Shown here piece by piece: positions 16,839 to 25,131 of a stretch of 64,000 bases of DNA. The DNA is from CAITJF01 sp032654645. Its GTDB lineage: Bacteria > Pseudomonadota > Gammaproteobacteria > Burkholderiales > Gallionellaceae. The translations under genes were made by a program, and so were the position numbers. Location of the stretch: the NCBI GenBank assembly GCA_032654645.1, contig JAULAW010000016.1:310001-374000 (forward strand). Direction: 5' to 3'. The number at the start of each line of letters is the position of its first letter. Position 1 is the first letter of the stretch. The notes beneath the pieces are model-generated. The model worked only from the letters and a program-made list of their open reading frames with translations. It was not told the origin of the DNA and made no database searches.

Positions 16839-17722
16839 TTTGCACCTCCATTAATGAATTGTGTCAGCCCGCGCCCAACCCCGCCCTTGCCGCCTAACTG
16901 GAGCAGTAGTTTTGCTGGTATCTTGGCGGCAAGTTCGGCTGCCTTGACTCCATCTTTCGCGCGAGAATCGGTCAGCGCATAAATACCCCATAGCACTGTT
17001 TCAGCAGGCAAATTTTCTTCATGCCACAACGCGCCTTTTTTGACTGTGCCGGTTTTGTCGTCTATGGCAATGCGGGCGCGAATTTCGGTAGCAGTTTCTG
17101 CGAGGAAGGCAAACACGGAATCGGGCAGGATGAGAAAGCGTTGCTTGAGATCAGCCTGTGCTTGCTCTTCATCCTCGAAGATTGCTTTGGCGATGTGCTG
17201 CGCCCAAAAGTCTGCATCATTTTTATGTCTCCCCGTTAGGTCAAGGTCTTCCAACACGATTTGGCCGGATTGCAGGTTGACGTTGCCGGTGGCATGAATC
17301 GCCTCGGTGTCCTCCGGTTCAGGAATAGCCGCAATAATGCCCGCGTCTTTCGCGCAATGTTTGAGGTCTTTCGCATAACGTTTGAGAATGAACGGGCAAG
17401 TGGCATAAGCCACGATGCCTGCCAATGCGCGGATCGGCAAAAGGAGTAAATGCGCATCGCCCATAGCGAGTGCGCCCGCATGAGCTTCATCGGAGCCTCC
17501 AATACTACGTGGACCAAATAGCCTTTCTTCCAATCGCTTTGCCTCGTCACCATCATTACCAGCAAAGTCATCGCGCAGCACACCACGTAGTGAGGAACCC
17601 GGTGCGAGTGGTAAATTGCTTGCTCGGTCACGGGCAATGGGTAAGTCGATCACACCCGCAGATTGACCGGTTCCACAGTGCAGGGCTGATAGTGCGTGCA
17701 GATAAAACAGATTCGATTTCAT
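16835..17722 (-). CDS. cmr4: Cmr4, backbone RNase subunit (Cas7 group)
   Basis: 295 aa. The N-terminus FYLHALSALHCGTGQSAGVIDLPI includes Asp26, the position of the catalytic Asp that cuts target RNA every 6 nt in known Cmr4. PLAPGSSLRGVLRDDF and the C-terminal LQLGGKGGVGRGL loop are typical. AAGGAAA precedes the start and 24 bp separate it from cmr3. Expected to be catalytically active. Confidence 0.94.
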   Translation of the reverse strand: MKSNLFYLHALSALHCGTGQSAGVIDLPIARDRASNLPLAPGSSLRGVLRDDFAGNDGDEAKRLEERLFGPRSIGGSDEAHAGALAMGDAHLLLLPIRALAGIVAYATCPFILKRYAKDLKHCAKDAGIIAAIPEPEDTEAIHATGNVNLQSGQIVLEDLDLTGRHKNDADFWAQHIAKAIFEDEEQAQADLKQRFLILPDSVFAFLAETATEIRARIAIDDKTGTVKKGALWHEENLPAETVLWGIYALTDSRAKDGVKAAELAAKIPAKLLLQLGGKGGVGRGLTQFINGGAK

Positions 17723-17746
17723 TTATAAATTTCCTTTCGAAACGGG

Positions 17747-18895
17747 TCAAAGGGGTGTGTTAATTGGATGCCAGGGTTGTGGAAGCACCAAGCCGAAGCC
17801 ATCGCGGCAGTCTTGGTCATGATCGCTGATGTGAGTGAGCCAGAGTGCGCTCAATGCGTTGTCGTCTGCCTGCAAAATATCGAACCAATAGACGGCGCCG
17901 CCAGCAACCAGTTTGCGTCCGGCGCGCGCTTTTTGCTGAGCTAAATCCCAACCGGAATGCGGCAGCCAACGGTCCAAGGCAGCGGCACGCAACTTCATGC
18001 GCAAGCCATCACAACCGGGTGGAGTGCCTTCAAGATTTTCATTCAGCCAGGCGGGATACCAGCCTTTTGCGAATAGTGCCGGGGTCAGCAGGGTGAGCGA
18101 CAAACCGCCGGTCTCACTAATTTGACGAGCGAGTGAGGCGGGTAATCCAGGCCAAAGTGCGCTGTCCGCTGCCTGGATTGCCGACAACCGCCTCTCGCCG
18201 CCCAAGGTGATAATACCCGGATTGATGTTGCCGGCAATGCGCCCCACGATGCCAATGCCGCCACAGGGAAATGATTCGTCCTTCTCGGTGCGCTGCCAAC
18301 AATTCAAGCCCGCTGTTTGAAAAAGCTTACCTGTTTGTGCTGCTTGAGTTTCTCGCTCGATGGCAACATGAGTGCGCACGTCGTCTGTCATGGGTGACCA
18401 CCCATTTTTCTCAATATCTTCGAAAGTCACCAGGCTCTCATCAGCGCGACGGAAGGCGAGTAAATCTTCCCATGCCCACCAGCGCGGACCGGAGGCTGGC
18501 TTACCTTTCACCTGTTCGGTTAGCTGCACAGGCAACACGCCATGCGGCAGGTCGCAGCCTTCACCATCAGACAACGGGCTTGGCTCAGTGCGCACTAGAC
18601 GCTTTGATTTTTTATCCTGACTCCAAAAATACAGGGCATCAGCGGGTTTAGGCACCAGCAGCTTGGGGGTGCCATGTGCATCCAGCTTGACCGGTAACGG
18701 TCCTGCAACAGCAATGCTGGCAAGCTCCTTCCCCAGTTGTTTTCCCTCGCTCTCAGCGTGCGCGGTGCGCAATGCGCCAGCCAGTGTGGAGGGTGGCGGG
18801 AACCGGGCCGCGTCGGCACCGGATTGGTCATCAAATGGCCGGCCTGAGCGCACGACCAACGGAGCTTTTGGTTCGATTAGATAAGTTTTCATCAT
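17747..18895 (-). CDS. cmr3: Cmr3, crRNA 5'-handle-binding subunit (Cas5 group)
   Basis: 382 aa from ATGATG at 18895/18892. The open frame extends into cmr2, but the Shine-Dalgarno TAAGGAA at the cmr2 stop fixes this start. Hallmarks are TYLIEPKAPLVVRSGRPFDD and RFPPPSTLAGALRTAHA. Cmr3 holds the 5' tag of the crRNA beside Cmr2. The C-terminal half has Trp-rich segments typical of the family. Confidence 0.92.
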   Translation of the reverse strand: MMKTYLIEPKAPLVVRSGRPFDDQSGADAARFPPPSTLAGALRTAHAESEGKQLGKELASIAVAGPLPVKLDAHGTPKLLVPKPADALYFWSQDKKSKRLVRTEPSPLSDGEGCDLPHGVLPVQLTEQVKGKPASGPRWWAWEDLLAFRRADESLVTFEDIEKNGWSPMTDDVRTHVAIERETQAAQTGKLFQTAGLNCWQRTEKDESFPCGGIGIVGRIAGNINPGIITLGGERRLSAIQAADSALWPGLPASLARQISETGGLSLTLLTPALFAKGWYPAWLNENLEGTPPGCDGLRMKLRAAALDRWLPHSGWDLAQQKARAGRKLVAGGAVYWFDILQADDNALSALWLTHISDHDQDCRDGFGLVLPQPWHPINTPL

Positions 18896-18899
18896 TTCC

Positions 18900-20750
18900 T
18901 TATTCCAGTGATCCGATGTCGGACTGTGTGCGCGCAGAAAGCCAACGAGCGATGATGAGTTCATCGGCCAATTGCTCAAGCCCAATTTTTTGTGCGCGTA
19001 CCTCAATTAATGCCTTGAAATCCTTTTTCAATTCGCCGTCACCGCCCCGTTGCCGCGCGCGACTGAGCGTGCGCGCAAGCTCGGCGGCATGTATTCCAGG
19101 CAGCGGGTTGTTTTTTTCTTTTGCCCATTTCAACCGTAGCGCAATGGCACGCAAATCGTAACCAAGGCGAGATGGACACTGAAAATATTTGCTTTCAGAA
19201 TCGCGGTAAGCAGCCATGAAATTTTGCAGCGCTTGAATGCCATCACAATTCTGTGGCTCGCCCTCCTCTTCATTCCAGCGGCAACGCCAATCCATTTCAG
19301 CACCGGAACGGATACCAAGCCGGATCGCCAGCGCATTGCGTGGTGTATCCGTGCCATCGCCTTTGGCATATTTTTCTGCGGCATCTGCGCGGGCACGCAA
19401 ACGCCCAAGTGGTTCAACCAGATGGCCGATACCCAAACCAACCGAAAGGGTTGGGCGATTTTTTTCTTCCACGCCCAGTTTTTCCGCCACGTCATTCATC
19501 GCCGACTTGAATTTAGCCGCAAGATTGGCTGCGCAAATGACCGAATTTGCCAGCGGCAATAAGGCCAGCACATCATCACCACCCGCATAAATAGCATGGC
19601 CACGATTATCGCGCACGATGCCCCGCACTGATTTTGCAAAACCGTGCAGTGCTTTCGATACCTCGCGCGATTGATCAGCCGTTTTCGCTTTACTCAACAA
19701 TTCGCCCATGCGATCTCCATCAGCTTTGAGAATGACTGCATAAGGAACCGGCTTTTCCTCAACATCCTTGAGTATCTTTTGCAACGCTTCCAGAAGTTGC
19801 TTCTCAGATTTATCGGCATTAGCCAAAGCGTTATCGAGGCGGAAGCCGAAAACCAGTTGCGCATCGTAGCGCAACGCTTTGTAGATACCCGCATTACCTG
19901 AGACGCGCGTAGCTAACCCTTTTTCAACCAGCGGCACATACGCTGCAGCAATAGTTTGTTGTTGGACTGGCGTAAGTGAACCCTTAATCCAGGTTTCAGC
20001 GGCGATACGCGAGTAGGCGGTAAATTGATCGACATCTCCCGCCCTGCGCTTGGCAACCGCCAGCGCATCAAGTTCCTCACCACCAGTGATGCCGAGTTTT
20101 CGTAAATCTGTCTGGTATTTTTTATCTTTACGTTCGTCGTGTGAAAGATTGATGACTGATTCCCTGGCGCCATCGAGAGAAGATTTTGGAATGCCAAAGC
20201 CAGGCCTATCATCGGCAGACGATGCCGCCGGTTTGAAATCTCGCGTTGCTTTACGGGCTGCCAGCAAGCCGCCAATGCGTTCGGAAGCAGACACATAGTC
20301 ATTGCCATTTATTTCCACCCAAGCGCCAAAGGATTCAAGGATGTCCCTTTTTTGTGCTTCCCATAGCTCTTCGTGGAATGGTATTTTATCGGCCTCTTTA
20401 CGCGCCTTTTCGCACAATTCGGCCAGCCGCTTTTCCGCCGCTTCTTTTGCCTGGGCAACTAATGCACGCAGGCTGGCCTCATCCGGTAAGTCAATTTGCG
20501 CACGCAGGATGTTTGCGATGTTGGCATCGTCATCCAGCGGTTTATCTGACGGCTCAAGTTCTTTATCGGGGTTTTCCGGGCAAGGAAAAATCAAGCATCC
20601 ATTTTGTTGGTTGTGCAGCACGAGTGCCGCAGCCTTGGCGGACTCAGCCAACAACCACGACCCGCACCACAGGTCGCGCGTGCGCCGGGCTGCTTCGATC
20701 ATGCTTTGCACCGGCCCAAGCGATAGGGTAACCAGATAGGTTTTCATCAT
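18900..20750 (-). CDS. cmr2: Cmr2 (Cas10), cyclic oligoadenylate synthase without HD domain
   Basis: 616 aa, shorter than the roughly 870 aa of well-known Cmr2. The protein starts straight with the first palm region (YLVTLSLGPVQSMIEAARRT, RDLWCGSWLLAE), so the N-terminal HD nuclease domain is absent. The second palm shows VILKADGDRMG at 339-349 and the cyclase motif GGDD at 390-393. This predicts signalling by cyclic oligoadenylate and no HD-dependent ssDNA cleavage, which fits the presence of Card1. It overlaps cmr1 by 4 bp and is followed by cmr3 after 4 bp. Confidence 0.95.
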   Translation of the reverse strand: MMKTYLVTLSLGPVQSMIEAARRTRDLWCGSWLLAESAKAAALVLHNQQNGCLIFPCPENPDKELEPSDKPLDDDANIANILRAQIDLPDEASLRALVAQAKEAAEKRLAELCEKARKEADKIPFHEELWEAQKRDILESFGAWVEINGNDYVSASERIGGLLAARKATRDFKPAASSADDRPGFGIPKSSLDGARESVINLSHDERKDKKYQTDLRKLGITGGEELDALAVAKRRAGDVDQFTAYSRIAAETWIKGSLTPVQQQTIAAAYVPLVEKGLATRVSGNAGIYKALRYDAQLVFGFRLDNALANADKSEKQLLEALQKILKDVEEKPVPYAVILKADGDRMGELLSKAKTADQSREVSKALHGFAKSVRGIVRDNRGHAIYAGGDDVLALLPLANSVICAANLAAKFKSAMNDVAEKLGVEEKNRPTLSVGLGIGHLVEPLGRLRARADAAEKYAKGDGTDTPRNALAIRLGIRSGAEMDWRCRWNEEEGEPQNCDGIQALQNFMAAYRDSESKYFQCPSRLGYDLRAIALRLKWAKEKNNPLPGIHAAELARTLSRARQRGGDGELKKDFKALIEVRAQKIGLEQLADELIIARWLSARTQSDIGSLE

Positions 20751-22126
20751 TGCCCCCTCTCGAAATAGTCCATGAAGGCGGAGAGTGTGTCTTCGGCACG
20801 CAATTCACCGTTTGATTTTTTCATTGGTGAAATAGTATTTGCCATTGCCTTACGTGCCTCATTATTGAGCGGCCAATTCGCAGGCGACCCTTCCTGATAT
20901 TGATGCCCCTTGAATTTGAGAGGCTGCTTGAGTGCCTCTTCCCATCCAGATATTAGTAATGCAGCAGGTTGCCACGATTTTCCATTCCAGTAGGGGCGGA
21001 GGATCAGCGGGCTCGCCATTCTTTCTCTTTTATCCTCTGGCGATACATCTTTGGGTTCTAGAACCATGTCTTCAGGGTCATAATTACTGCGTGAGTAGCC
21101 TTGTGCTTGCCGGTCCCTAATAGTCGGCACATCTTTGAAATGGAATACGATGGGCAAACCAAATGCAGCCCTTGGAAACACATCTCCCTCAACCAATCTC
21201 GTTCTGTGCCTTTCAACTGACTGGCCAGAAAGTGAACGTATCGTATCTGCCTCGGGCCACAGGCTTCTCCCAGCCGGGCTTTTGGAATCCGCTGCCGGTG
21301 GATTTCGTCCAACCCCCAGTTTCTGGCGAAAATCTTTAAGTTTTCCGACACTCGCCTTCCAAGCTTCCACAGGATTGTTTGATGATGTCAAAGTCTTAAG
21401 GATGCATCCCTTCTTGCTAACTTCAATACTTGATACCGGTGTGGTTTCCGTTACCCTTATTGCGCCTAACCCGCGCCTTGTTCTCGCGCCCACCCCCCCA
21501 AACGATGCCCACCAGCGCACAGACTGCCCGACTTCTGTTCTCTGTTGCTGACTTAATTCAGTATCCAGTCGAAGCTCCAAAATAAAATCTATCGAACTAT
21601 CGTTATTCGGTTTAACGCACTTACCTGGTGCTTCTACAATATTTCTTTTGTCTTCGCTTAACTTTCCTTGAGCGGAGAATAGAGCATATCCATCCGCCCA
21701 CGATGCAACAGATGGCATAGTCTTAAATTTTCCCTGATTGCCGGGTTTATCATCTGGCTTGTATTCAAATGCGGCTTCAGGTTCTGGTTTAAATTGTTCC
21801 TTTATCCGCACTTCAACCTTGCTCGCTGTCGGGCTTTCCGTGCCAATGCCACCCCAAATCTTCGTTTCACGATCAAACATATCTTTTGAAGACTGAAATG
21901 GCCCACACGCAATCCGCCACCAAAATCTCAAGTGGCCGCGAATTTCACTCGCTCGAATCGGCATCTCTCGATCTACTTGACCAGCCTTGACTCCCCCTCC
22001 ATACATCGGGGTCACAAGTTTGCAGTGATAACACTGCCAGCCGGCATCTGCATTTTTTCCCGTGTCATTAATCTTGCTGATCAAGCCTTCCGGCGTGATG
22101 CCCAGTGGCGGTGCGCGTCTTGCCAT
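20747..22126 (-). CDS. cmr1: Cmr1, RAMP subunit at the head of the Cmr complex
   Basis: 459 aa. The segment HCKLVTPMYGGGVKAGQVDREMPIRASEIRGHLRFWWR near residue 35-75 is the classic Cmr1 signature, followed by KIWGG. Cmr1 joins Cmr6 at the crRNA 3' end. GGGAGAG precedes the ATG, and 22 bp separate it from cas6. Confidence 0.92.
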   Translation of the reverse strand: MARRAPPLGITPEGLISKINDTGKNADAGWQCYHCKLVTPMYGGGVKAGQVDREMPIRASEIRGHLRFWWRIACGPFQSSKDMFDRETKIWGGIGTESPTASKVEVRIKEQFKPEPEAAFEYKPDDKPGNQGKFKTMPSVASWADGYALFSAQGKLSEDKRNIVEAPGKCVKPNNDSSIDFILELRLDTELSQQQRTEVGQSVRWWASFGGVGARTRRGLGAIRVTETTPVSSIEVSKKGCILKTLTSSNNPVEAWKASVGKLKDFRQKLGVGRNPPAADSKSPAGRSLWPEADTIRSLSGQSVERHRTRLVEGDVFPRAAFGLPIVFHFKDVPTIRDRQAQGYSRSNYDPEDMVLEPKDVSPEDKRERMASPLILRPYWNGKSWQPAALLISGWEEALKQPLKFKGHQYQEGSPANWPLNNEARKAMANTISPMKKSNGELRAEDTLSAFMDYFERGQ

Positions 22127-22148
22127 ATTGCTCTCCCTCTCTACAAAT

Positions 22149-23042
22149 TTAACTTAAGTTCGATGCTTCAGTTACGATCCCACCAAACCCAAACGCTGTT
22201 TTCCCGCCAAGTTGCGCGAGACCCGCGAGCCTGAGCCATGGCAGTGTGCTGTGCATTGCGCCGATGTAATCCACCGCTCCGACGATTCCGCCGAAGCGCA
22301 TTTGCTGTTCGCTGCGCGCCGAGCGTCGTTCGATTCCGTGTACAGCGATGGCAGACGCCTTGATCTCTACGCCTTCCGCTTCATCGTAAAGATCACCACG
22401 CATTTTCTTGGCAAGCGGCGGAGTTTCTTCGGCAACATGGGCAAGCTGGTCAATTCTGCTAAAAATGCGGCGCAATAATTGTGCGTAGGCAGGAGCTGAA
22501 TTCAGGAGCTCGTTCCCTTCTTTTATGCGCAACGGGGTAACAAAATTGATTCGGCAGCTTTCTACAGAATGTGCGAATACAGATAAATAATCTTCAGCAT
22601 GGAATATTTTTGGCAGGGCAATAAATCCATCGTCGCTCGATAGAAAAGCAATCTTTCCCTCCGGGCCCAATGTGCTTGCTTCACGCAACAGGTAGTTCCC
22701 ACCAGGCCGCAATCCGGTTCGCCCCAAATCAGCAATGGCCTGAGTTACCGCAAGGGCATGATCCACTCCATGGCCAAACAGGGTCAGGCGCAATTCAAAC
22801 ATCTCCCCCTTCATGAATTGCTGTTGCATGGGTGGAAGCAGGGAATACAAACGCGATTCCGGGCCGGTCTGGAAGAGCTGCCGGAAGGCCACGGGAGAAT
22901 TCCGGGCAAGAACCTTCCCCAATCCGCCATGCCATGCACTACCCGAAAATTCCGGAAAATTGAGGCCTTCGGAACTCAGCAAAAAATGCAGCGGAAGTAT
23001 CCGCATGGGCTTTGAAGGGGTAGGGGCGGCTTCAATATTCAT
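22149..23042 (-). CDS. cas6: Cas6 endoribonuclease
   Basis: 297 aa of the Cas6 family with C-terminal domain PF10040. The second ferredoxin-like half includes MRFGGIVGAVDYIGAMHS, and the glycine-rich loop GLAQLGGKTAFGFGGI lies at about 274-289. Cas6 should cut the array transcript in the repeat, leaving an 8-nt handle ending in GAAAC. Its ATG overlaps the stop of the upstream NE0113-like gene by 4 bp. A stand-alone Cas6 matters because RT-Cas1 here lacks a fused Cas6. Confidence 0.85.
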   Translation of the reverse strand: MNIEAAPTPSKPMRILPLHFLLSSEGLNFPEFSGSAWHGGLGKVLARNSPVAFRQLFQTGPESRLYSLLPPMQQQFMKGEMFELRLTLFGHGVDHALAVTQAIADLGRTGLRPGGNYLLREASTLGPEGKIAFLSSDDGFIALPKIFHAEDYLSVFAHSVESCRINFVTPLRIKEGNELLNSAPAYAQLLRRIFSRIDQLAHVAEETPPLAKKMRGDLYDEAEGVEIKASAIAVHGIERRSARSEQQMRFGGIVGAVDYIGAMHSTLPWLRLAGLAQLGGKTAFGFGGIVTEASNLS

Positions 23043-24235
23043 CTAAGGCCGCCATTCACATTAACAAACTCAATTCGCTCTACAGGGTAGTCAAGACTAT
23101 ACAGCCTCAAATGGCTGTTTCCATTAGCGCGGCGTGATTGTATTTCGAACTGTTCTCCGTGGTATCTTCCAATTGCCTTGCGAATAAGAGCGTTAAGGCG
23201 GTGGAGTATGCCCGCCCAATCGTCCTTGTCGAATCCGTTTGCAAATACTTTGCGCGCTACCAGATAATCAGGCTGCAAGATATCGCCCTCAAATACGGCG
23301 CTATAGAGAGAAAAATACTCAAGCATCGCTTTGTTGTTTTCCCCCATCGTATCTTTCCAGCCCAGCGGAGCCTTCAAGCCCAGCCCCATACTTCGTTTGG
23401 CATGCCATGCGTAAAAGGCCAATTCACGGGGTGGTAACTTAACGGGGATGCCTCCACAGATTATTCGTCTTTGAGCAAAGTCAATTAAAAGGGTGTTATC
23501 AGGAAGGCTTTCTTGAACAGCCTGAACGGCATCGGTGTAACTAGCCTGTCCATCCAACAGTGCGCCAGGCAATCCATCGCGCAATCGGACAAATGGAATT
23601 TCTGCCAGCCAGATTTGCGCTTCGCCGGTAGAGACCGGCCTTTCATCTATATGTGCGCCGACCATGCTGCGAGAATATAGCGTTTGAGGTGCAGGTGGTT
23701 TGTAAAAGAATTCGCGGTGGCCTTCAAATTCAGGGGATACCAGCACATGAGAAAGCCTGTCTTGTGCGCGACCGTAAAGGGATATGCCGTAGCCCAAATA
23801 AAAGCCCATGGTTTTGCGCCCGCCTGCCAGGCAAGCGTGAATTGCACATCCGGTATCTTGTGTGAAGCTACGCAACCAAGAGACGATCTGGTCTGCGGCT
23901 TGCTCGTTATCTTTAGGCGATATGATGTCGTGAAGGGGTTCGCCTAAATTATTGGTCAGTACCCTGACGTTTTCTGGAAGAAAACTGATCCTGCCGGTCA
24001 GCCCATAGTCGCGACAGAATGCATGGAATTTGCCATTCTTTTCATCCAATAATTGCAAGCGAATACGGTGCGCACCTTCTGTAGTCGTCACCACATGTAC
24101 CTCAGTCGGCACGAAAGGCGTGTCGGTCTGGCTCAAGGCATACAGGGTTTCGGTAAGAATTTGTGGCGTTGTTCCAGCAACTGCAAGCAACACTCTGCGA
24201 TCAAATTCGTGCGGGGCACGATGTTGAGTATGCAA
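23039..24235 (-). CDS. NE0113-family CRISPR-associated CARF-wHTH protein (copy 2)
   Basis: 398 aa from a TTG at 24235; GGGAG stands 6 nt before it and no ATG is near. The CARF half has RRVLLAVAGTTPQILTETLYAL and AGGRKTMGFYLGYGI, matching copy 1 at 5273-6523. The C-terminal half has a winged-helix segment (LLIDFAQRRIICGGIPVKLPP). The copies share domain plan and motifs but are clearly diverged, so each probably has its own role. First gene of the cas6-cmr operon, so it could sense or degrade the signal made by Cmr2 or regulate the operon. Confidence 0.88.
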   Translation of the reverse strand: MHTQHRAPHEFDRRVLLAVAGTTPQILTETLYALSQTDTPFVPTEVHVVTTTEGAHRIRLQLLDEKNGKFHAFCRDYGLTGRISFLPENVRVLTNNLGEPLHDIISPKDNEQAADQIVSWLRSFTQDTGCAIHACLAGGRKTMGFYLGYGISLYGRAQDRLSHVLVSPEFEGHREFFYKPPAPQTLYSRSMVGAHIDERPVSTGEAQIWLAEIPFVRLRDGLPGALLDGQASYTDAVQAVQESLPDNTLLIDFAQRRIICGGIPVKLPPRELAFYAWHAKRSMGLGLKAPLGWKDTMGENNKAMLEYFSLYSAVFEGDILQPDYLVARKVFANGFDKDDWAGILHRLNALIRKAIGRYHGEQFEIQSRRANGNSHLRLYSLDYPVERIEFVNVNGGLR

Positions 24236-24260
24236 AAAAAGCTCCCTGTTTGTTTTTTTA

Positions 24261-24291
24261 TTTGGGCGACTACTTTAGATTTAGTCGCCCA
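24261..24291. other. hairpin between lipoprotein gene and cmr operon
   Basis: Perfect stem GGGCGACTA / TAGTCGCCC with a 9-nt loop. The only T-run lies on the wrong side for a terminator in either direction, so it is more likely a 5'-UTR structure or operator in front of the TTG-started gene. Confidence 0.4.
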
Positions 24292-24315
24292 TCCAAGTCA
24301 ATACTGTTATCAAGG

Positions 24316-24660
24316 TTATTTCGTGGCCTCGTCTTTCTTTTTATCTGACCCCGCCTTCTCCTGTGGCTTTTCTTTCAGCCTGACATCAGTATAGATACAG
24401 CTCACACCGCCATTGTTTTGCACGATGGAATAGCGGTAATCGCAAAAAACAGACGCCGCCAAAATAGGGAATTGCTCATTACCCCATTGCCTCGGCACAA
24501 ATAGGGCGACTTGCCCGTTCTTGCATTCCTTCCTGGCATCTTTGACTTCTGAAAACACACAAGAATCGCTTTGGCTAACCGATTGGCTGCCGGAAGTGCC
24601 ACTATCGAAGCAACCGGATAACATCAAGCTGATTGCGGTTACAACAAAAATATTTTTCAT
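24316..24660 (-). CDS. small lipoprotein, 114 aa
   Basis: Signal peptide MKNIFVVTAISLMLSGC with a clear lipobox (LSGC), then a Ser-rich linker and four more Cys residues that could form disulfides. The C-terminal tail is Lys/Glu-rich. AAAGGAAA precedes the start. An insertion sequence ends 22 bp upstream of the ATG and has probably replaced the original promoter. It may be co-transcribed with the cmr operon 80 bp downstream. Function unknown. Confidence 0.7.
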   Translation of the reverse strand: MKNIFVVTAISLMLSGCFDSGTSGSQSVSQSDSCVFSEVKDARKECKNGQVALFVPRQWGNEQFPILAASVFCDYRYSIVQNNGGVSCIYTDVRLKEKPQEKAGSDKKKDEATK

Positions 24661-24711
24661 AATAATTTCCTTTCGGTTAAATACTGGACAGTGACAAGTT
24701 CTCCTCTCACT

Positions 24712-25056
24712 TCAGTCCTTTTCTTTGGTGAGCCGGAGATTTGATAGCTCTGTAGCCAAATCAATCCACCGATCCATGAGGAGCTTCATGCGCTCGTAGT
24801 TTTTCAATTGCTTGCGGATCGCAGGCAAATCCTTCTTCTTTACAAACTTACTGCTGCTCTTTCCCTTCCGTGTGAAGCTGACCTGATAGTAAGGCCCGTG
24901 CTTCTCCGGCGGTGATGCCTTGCAGCGGCAACCGGGCGAGCCGCAGACATTGTATTGGGTTGACAGGCTGCCAGGCCGCAAGTCCCCCAGCGCGACGAGG
25001 TCGCGCTTGATCTTCTCGATCTGACGTTCGATCCGGGCTTCCAGCTTGATGTCCAT
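24712..25056 (-). CDS. IS accessory protein (DUF6788-like)
   Basis: About 114 aa from the ATG at 25056; an upstream in-frame start at 25089 is possible. It has a helical N-terminus (LEARIERQIEKIKRDL), a Cys cluster GSPGCRCK and the stretch HGPYYQVSFTRKGKSSSKFV, which I associate with small proteins next to transposases of this type. Role unknown. It is transcribed outward, toward the lipoprotein and cmr genes. Confidence 0.7.
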   Translation of the reverse strand: MDIKLEARIERQIEKIKRDLVALGDLRPGSLSTQYNVCGSPGCRCKASPPEKHGPYYQVSFTRKGKSSSKFVKKKDLPAIRKQLKNYERMKLLMDRWIDLATELSNLRLTKEKD

Positions 25057-25078
25057 GGCGAAAGCATAGCACTGTTTG

Positions 25079-25104
25079 GCCGATAGCACTATAATGCTAT
25101 CGGC
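25079..25104. promoter_or_regulatory. palindromic divergent promoter/operator of the IS
   Basis: Perfect 10-bp arms GCCGATAGCA and TGCTATCGGC flank CTATAA, so a TATAAT-like -10 is embedded in the palindrome. It lies between the two divergent IS genes and is a good candidate for self-repression. Confidence 0.5.
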
Positions 25105-25131
25105 TTACACTTGCGACAGGAGAACTTTGCT

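Noticed and set aside
15391..22126. Type III-A (Csm) or III-D assignment
   Set aside because: All six subunits match Cmr1-Cmr6 in sequence and gene order.
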